Assembly: GCA_903928115.1 (NCBI GenBank)
Contig: CAIYPP010000029.1
Coordinates: 1 to 41,869, forward strand
Reading direction: 5' to 3'
Length of the DNA stretch: 41,869 nucleotides
DNA from: an uncultured Planctomycetota bacterium
GTDB lineage: Bacteria > Planctomycetota > UBA1135 > GCA-002686595
A program made the position numbers and the translations under genes. Position 1 is the first letter of the stretch. Each line of letters opens with the position of its first letter. Positions 39,596 to 41,869 of this stretch are shown here, piece by piece. A model generated the notes under the pieces. It ran no database searches. It had not been told where the DNA came from and saw only the letters and a list, made by a program, of their open reading frames with translations.

Positions 39596-40174
39596 ATGGC
39601 CAAGAAGGACAGCAAGCCGCAGACGGAAGTCGACGCCGACGGACTCGTGGTGCAGAAGTACCGCAGCCTCGTGCTCGTGGTCGTGCCCGCCGCGGACTTC
39701 GGCGAGCAGACGCTGCGCTACGCGCGCTCGTCGCTCTACAACGTGCACGTCGGCACGCGCTCCGTCTCGACGCAGATGCAGGACCTCATCAAGGGGGCCT
39801 ACCAAGACGAGTTCCTCGTCGACGACCTGATCTCGAACGCGAGCATGGAGGGCTACTCCGGCCTCGTGCTCGTCGGCGGCAGCGGCGCCCTCTCGCTCGC
39901 GGACGACCCGGCGGTGCACAAGCTCGTGCGCGACGCCATGACGGCGGGCAAGCTCGTCGCGGCGTGGGGGCACTCGGTCGCGGTCCTCGCCAAGGCGGGC
40001 GTGCTCAAGGGCCGTCGCGTCACGGCGCACCCCGCGGTGCGCGAGTCGGTCGAGCGCGCGGGCGCCAAGTGCTCGACGCGGCAGGTCGAGGTCGATGGCA
40101 ACCTCGTCACCGGGCTCGACGACACGGCGGGGATGCGCTTGGGCAAGGCGCTCGCCGCCATCGTCGGCATCTGA
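39596..40174 (+). CDS. DJ-1/PfpI-like protein lacking the nucleophile cysteine
   Basis: 192 residues with the flavodoxin-like DJ-1/PfpI fold: SLVLVVVPAADFGEQTLRYA at the start, YSGLVLVGGSGAL (87-99), and the elbow region KLVAAWGHSVAVLAKAGVLK (119-138). In active members the elbow reads A-I-C-H with a reactive cysteine; here it is A-W-G125-H126, so the nucleophile is Gly. The late VTGLDDTAGMRLGKALAAI matches the family C-terminus. Protease, glyoxalase or deglycase activity of the usual type is therefore unlikely, and a structural or binding role is more plausible. It lies downstream of the propeller gene, possibly in the same transcript. Confidence 0.8.
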   Translation: MAKKDSKPQTEVDADGLVVQKYRSLVLVVVPAADFGEQTLRYARSSLYNVHVGTRSVSTQMQDLIKGAYQDEFLVDDLISNASMEGYSGLVLVGGSGALSLADDPAVHKLVRDAMTAGKLVAAWGHSVAVLAKAGVLKGRRVTAHPAVRESVERAGAKCSTRQVEVDGNLVTGLDDTAGMRLGKALAAIVGI

Positions 40175-40214
40175 GCGGCCCTCCAAGGCCCCGCTGGGGC
40201 TCTCCCAAGGCCAC

Positions 40215-40246
40215 GAGCCGCTTCCGCGATGTCCGCGGGGCGGCTC
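40215..40246 (+). terminator. terminator-like hairpin after the DJ-1-like gene
   Basis: GAGCCGC (40215-40221) pairs with GCGGCTC (40240-40246), and CCGCG (40224-40228) with CGCGG (40234-40238), around a 5-base loop. The tail GCGCAGCTTTCC resembles that after fusA. The gap 40175-40352 holds nothing else but the promoter. Confidence 0.55.
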
Positions 40247-40272
40247 GCGCAGCTTTCCGGGCGGGGCGTGGC

Positions 40273-40278
40273 TATCCT
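40273..40278 (+). promoter_or_regulatory. -10-like TATCCT of the tex gene
   Basis: TATCCT lies 74 bases before GTG 40353. A GAGG at 40343-40346, 6 bases from the GTG, would be its ribosome site. A second candidate, TACGAG (40340-40345), would give a leaderless start. Confidence 0.35.
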
Positions 40279-40352
40279 ATTGGGCCCCAAGAAGCCGCGA
40301 CCGTGGGCAGGACCCGCGCGAGCGAACCCACCCCCGAGCTACGAGGCTCCCC

Positions 40353-41869
40353 GTGACGTCCATCCACATTGTCGAAGAGCTCGCCCAAGAGTTCTCGATC
40401 ACTCCCGAGCAGGTCCAGATCACGCTGGAGATGCTCGATGCAGGTCTGCGTGCCCCGTTCATCGGCCGAGTTCGCGGCGCCGCCACCGGGGGGATCCCCG
40501 AGCGCGTGATCCGTCGCCTCGCCCAGCGCCGCGAGGAGCTCGCCGAGCTCGACCGTCGGCGCGGCACGATCCTGCGTTCGCTGGAGGGCGATGGCAGCCA
40601 CACCAAGGCCGACGAGGCGTCGCTGGAGCGCGTGCGCCGCTGCATGGATCGCTTCGAGCTCGAGGACCTGTTCCTCCCGCATCGCCGCCCCGAGCCGGAG
40701 GTTCAGCTCGCGCTCGACCGCGGCCTCGGCCGACTGGCCGACGAGCTGGTCGCGCCCCTGCCGAAGGAACTGCGCACCCAGACCGCGGAGGCGCACGACG
40801 TCGAGTCGGACGAGGAGCACGCTTCGAGCGAAGCTCCCGCCGCCGAGGCTGCGCCGGAAGCGCACGACGCCGCCCCGTCCGCGGAAGCCGTCGAAGCGGC
40901 CGCTGCGCCGGAAGCTGGCGCGGACGCGTCTGCGGACGCCCAGCCCGAGGCCGCTGCTTCGGAGGCCGCGCCCGCGGCCGCCGAGGGTGAGGAAGGCGAG
41001 GCCAGCGAGCCGAGCCCGACGGTCAAGGTGAGCCTCGAAGGGCTCACGCCCGAGGAGCAGAAGCTGCTCCACGGCGAGTACGAGGTCACGCCGGAGCTCG
41101 CGCGGCTGTGCGAGCAGTACGTCAGCCCCGACAAGGGCCTGCACACCGCCGCCGAGGTGCTCACGGGCGCCCTGCGCATCCTCTCCGACCGCCTCGGCCG
41201 CAACCCGCGCCTGCGCGGCACGATCCGCAAGCTCCTGCGCAAGAACGGTCTGGTCATCGTGCGTCCGATCGCCGAGGACGGCCGCCTCGGACGCCACCGC
41301 GGTATCGCCAAGCTGCGCGCTCCCCTGCGCCAGCTCCAAGGCCACAAGCTGATCGCGATCCGCCAGGCGCAGAAGGAGCGCGCGGTGACGATGGCGATCA
41401 CCCTCGATCGCCACCTCGCGCTGCCCAAGGTCCGCGCGGCGCTCGGCGCGCACCTCAAGCCCGAGTTCAAGAGCGTGCTCGACAGCGTCGCGCTGCAGAC
41501 GCTCGAGCGCCGTCTCCTGCCGCTGATCGAGGCCGACGTGCGCCTCGAGATGAAGGAGCGCGCGGACGACGAAGCGCTGCGCTTCCTCTCGTCGCACCTG
41601 CGTCAAGTGCTGCTCACTTCGCACCTCGGTCGCAAGCCGGTGTGCGGGGTCGACGTCGGCGCCAAGGGCGACTGGACGATCGCGTTCCTCGACGAGCAGG
41701 GGGGCCTGCGCGGCGCTCCGGTCAAGATCGAGGTCGGCGAGAAGGACGACGCGACGCTCGGCGCCGAGCTCAAGGCTGCCGCGGAAGCCGTCGGCGAACC
41801 TCGCCCGCTCGCGCTGGCGCTCGGGCACTCGAAGCCGGCGCGCAACTCGCTCGCCAAGCTGCGTGCGGC
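40353..41869 (+). CDS. tex: Tex-like RNA-binding transcription accessory protein, 3' truncated
   Basis: The frame is open from GTG 40353 to the window end: 505 codons plus two bases, with the C-terminus (HhH and S1 domains) missing. The N-terminal Tex domain is clear: ITPEQVQITLEMLDAGLRAP, FIGRVRGAATGGIPERVI, ELAELDRRRGTIL and LEDLFLPHRRPEPEVQLALD. An insertion at about 143-222 is almost only Ala, Glu, Pro, Ser and Asp, and interrupts the usual Tex helical region. The RNase H/YqgF-like domain begins near 429 (VCGVDVGAKGDWTIAFLDEQG), where standard Tex has D-P-G-x-R-x-G. Tex binds RNA and affects transcription and gene expression. The family is likely but divergent. Confidence 0.85.
   Translation, partial: MTSIHIVEELAQEFSITPEQVQITLEMLDAGLRAPFIGRVRGAATGGIPERVIRRLAQRREELAELDRRRGTILRSLEGDGSHTKADEASLERVRRCMDRFELEDLFLPHRRPEPEVQLALDRGLGRLADELVAPLPKELRTQTAEAHDVESDEEHASSEAPAAEAAPEAHDAAPSAEAVEAAAAPEAGADASADAQPEAAASEAAPAAAEGEEGEASEPSPTVKVSLEGLTPEEQKLLHGEYEVTPELARLCEQYVSPDKGLHTAAEVLTGALRILSDRLGRNPRLRGTIRKLLRKNGLVIVRPIAEDGRLGRHRGIAKLRAPLRQLQGHKLIAIRQAQKERAVTMAITLDRHLALPKVRAALGAHLKPEFKSVLDSVALQTLERRLLPLIEADVRLEMKERADDEALRFLSSHLRQVLLTSHLGRKPVCGVDVGAKGDWTIAFLDEQGGLRGAPVKIEVGEKDDATLGAELKAAAEAVGEPRPLALALGHSKPARNSLAKLRA

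Noticed and set aside
40272..41828. 518-codon minus-strand frame at the right edge
   Set aside because: It is antisense to the Tex-like gene, which has clear family motifs on the plus strand in a frame running off the window end.

Overview
The window is one stretch of a very GC-rich bacterial chromosome. It is densely coded, with no gene-free gap above about 180 bases, and I see no tRNA, rRNA, insertion sequence, prophage or CRISPR array. The gene mix (tricorn-type protease, TMTC-like GT-C/TPR membrane protein, S9 and M14 peptidases, PPK2, RMD1/YagE protein, paired SPFH proteins, a class I HMG-CoA reductase and an EF-G with mitochondrial-like G-domain wording) fits a planctomycete or another deep-branching GC-rich phylum. 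That assignment is inference, not proof.

Layout. 1-8997: the end of a sugar epimerase, a zinc-finger C-methyltransferase, a TMTC-like membrane protein and a tricorn-like protease, then an rfbF/rfbG-type pair that makes CDP-4-keto-6-deoxy sugar. 9158-18417: a one-directional block of two B12-type radical SAM enzymes, a GT2, two small membrane proteins, a GT-C transferase, a flippase-like LPG-synthase-type membrane protein and an FAD oxidoreductase. Together this looks like a glycoconjugate or glycolipid pathway of unknown product. 18475-20179 (minus): ppk2 with a TPR lipoprotein. 20247-21347: RMD1/YagE protein. 21351-23590 (minus): plsY coupled to a fused GNAT + class V aminotransferase. 23723-26733: M14 lipoprotein peptidase and a MORN/YwqK lipoprotein. 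26730-27218 (minus): guanine deaminase. 27324-29708: S9 peptidase. 29733-31392 (minus): two SPFH proteins, divergent from HMG-CoA reductase, a degenerate M23 protein and a HEAT protein (31467-34201). 34249-36111: ZIP-like/permease fusion. 36287-38398: stand-alone fusA. 38528-40174: beta-propeller protein and a DJ-1-like protein. 40353 to the end: a Tex-like protein cut by the window edge.

Starts and regulation. Many first-in-operon genes have a TANNNT -10-like hexamer ending only 6-8 bases before the start codon and no Shine-Dalgarno sequence, which suggests frequent leaderless transcription. Internal operon genes use ATGA/GTGA overlaps or GGAG/AAGG sites instead. The most interesting unexplained units are the radical SAM/glycosyltransferase block, the plsY-linked GNAT-aminotransferase fusion, the SPFH/HMG-CoA reductase divergon and the ZIP-permease fusion.
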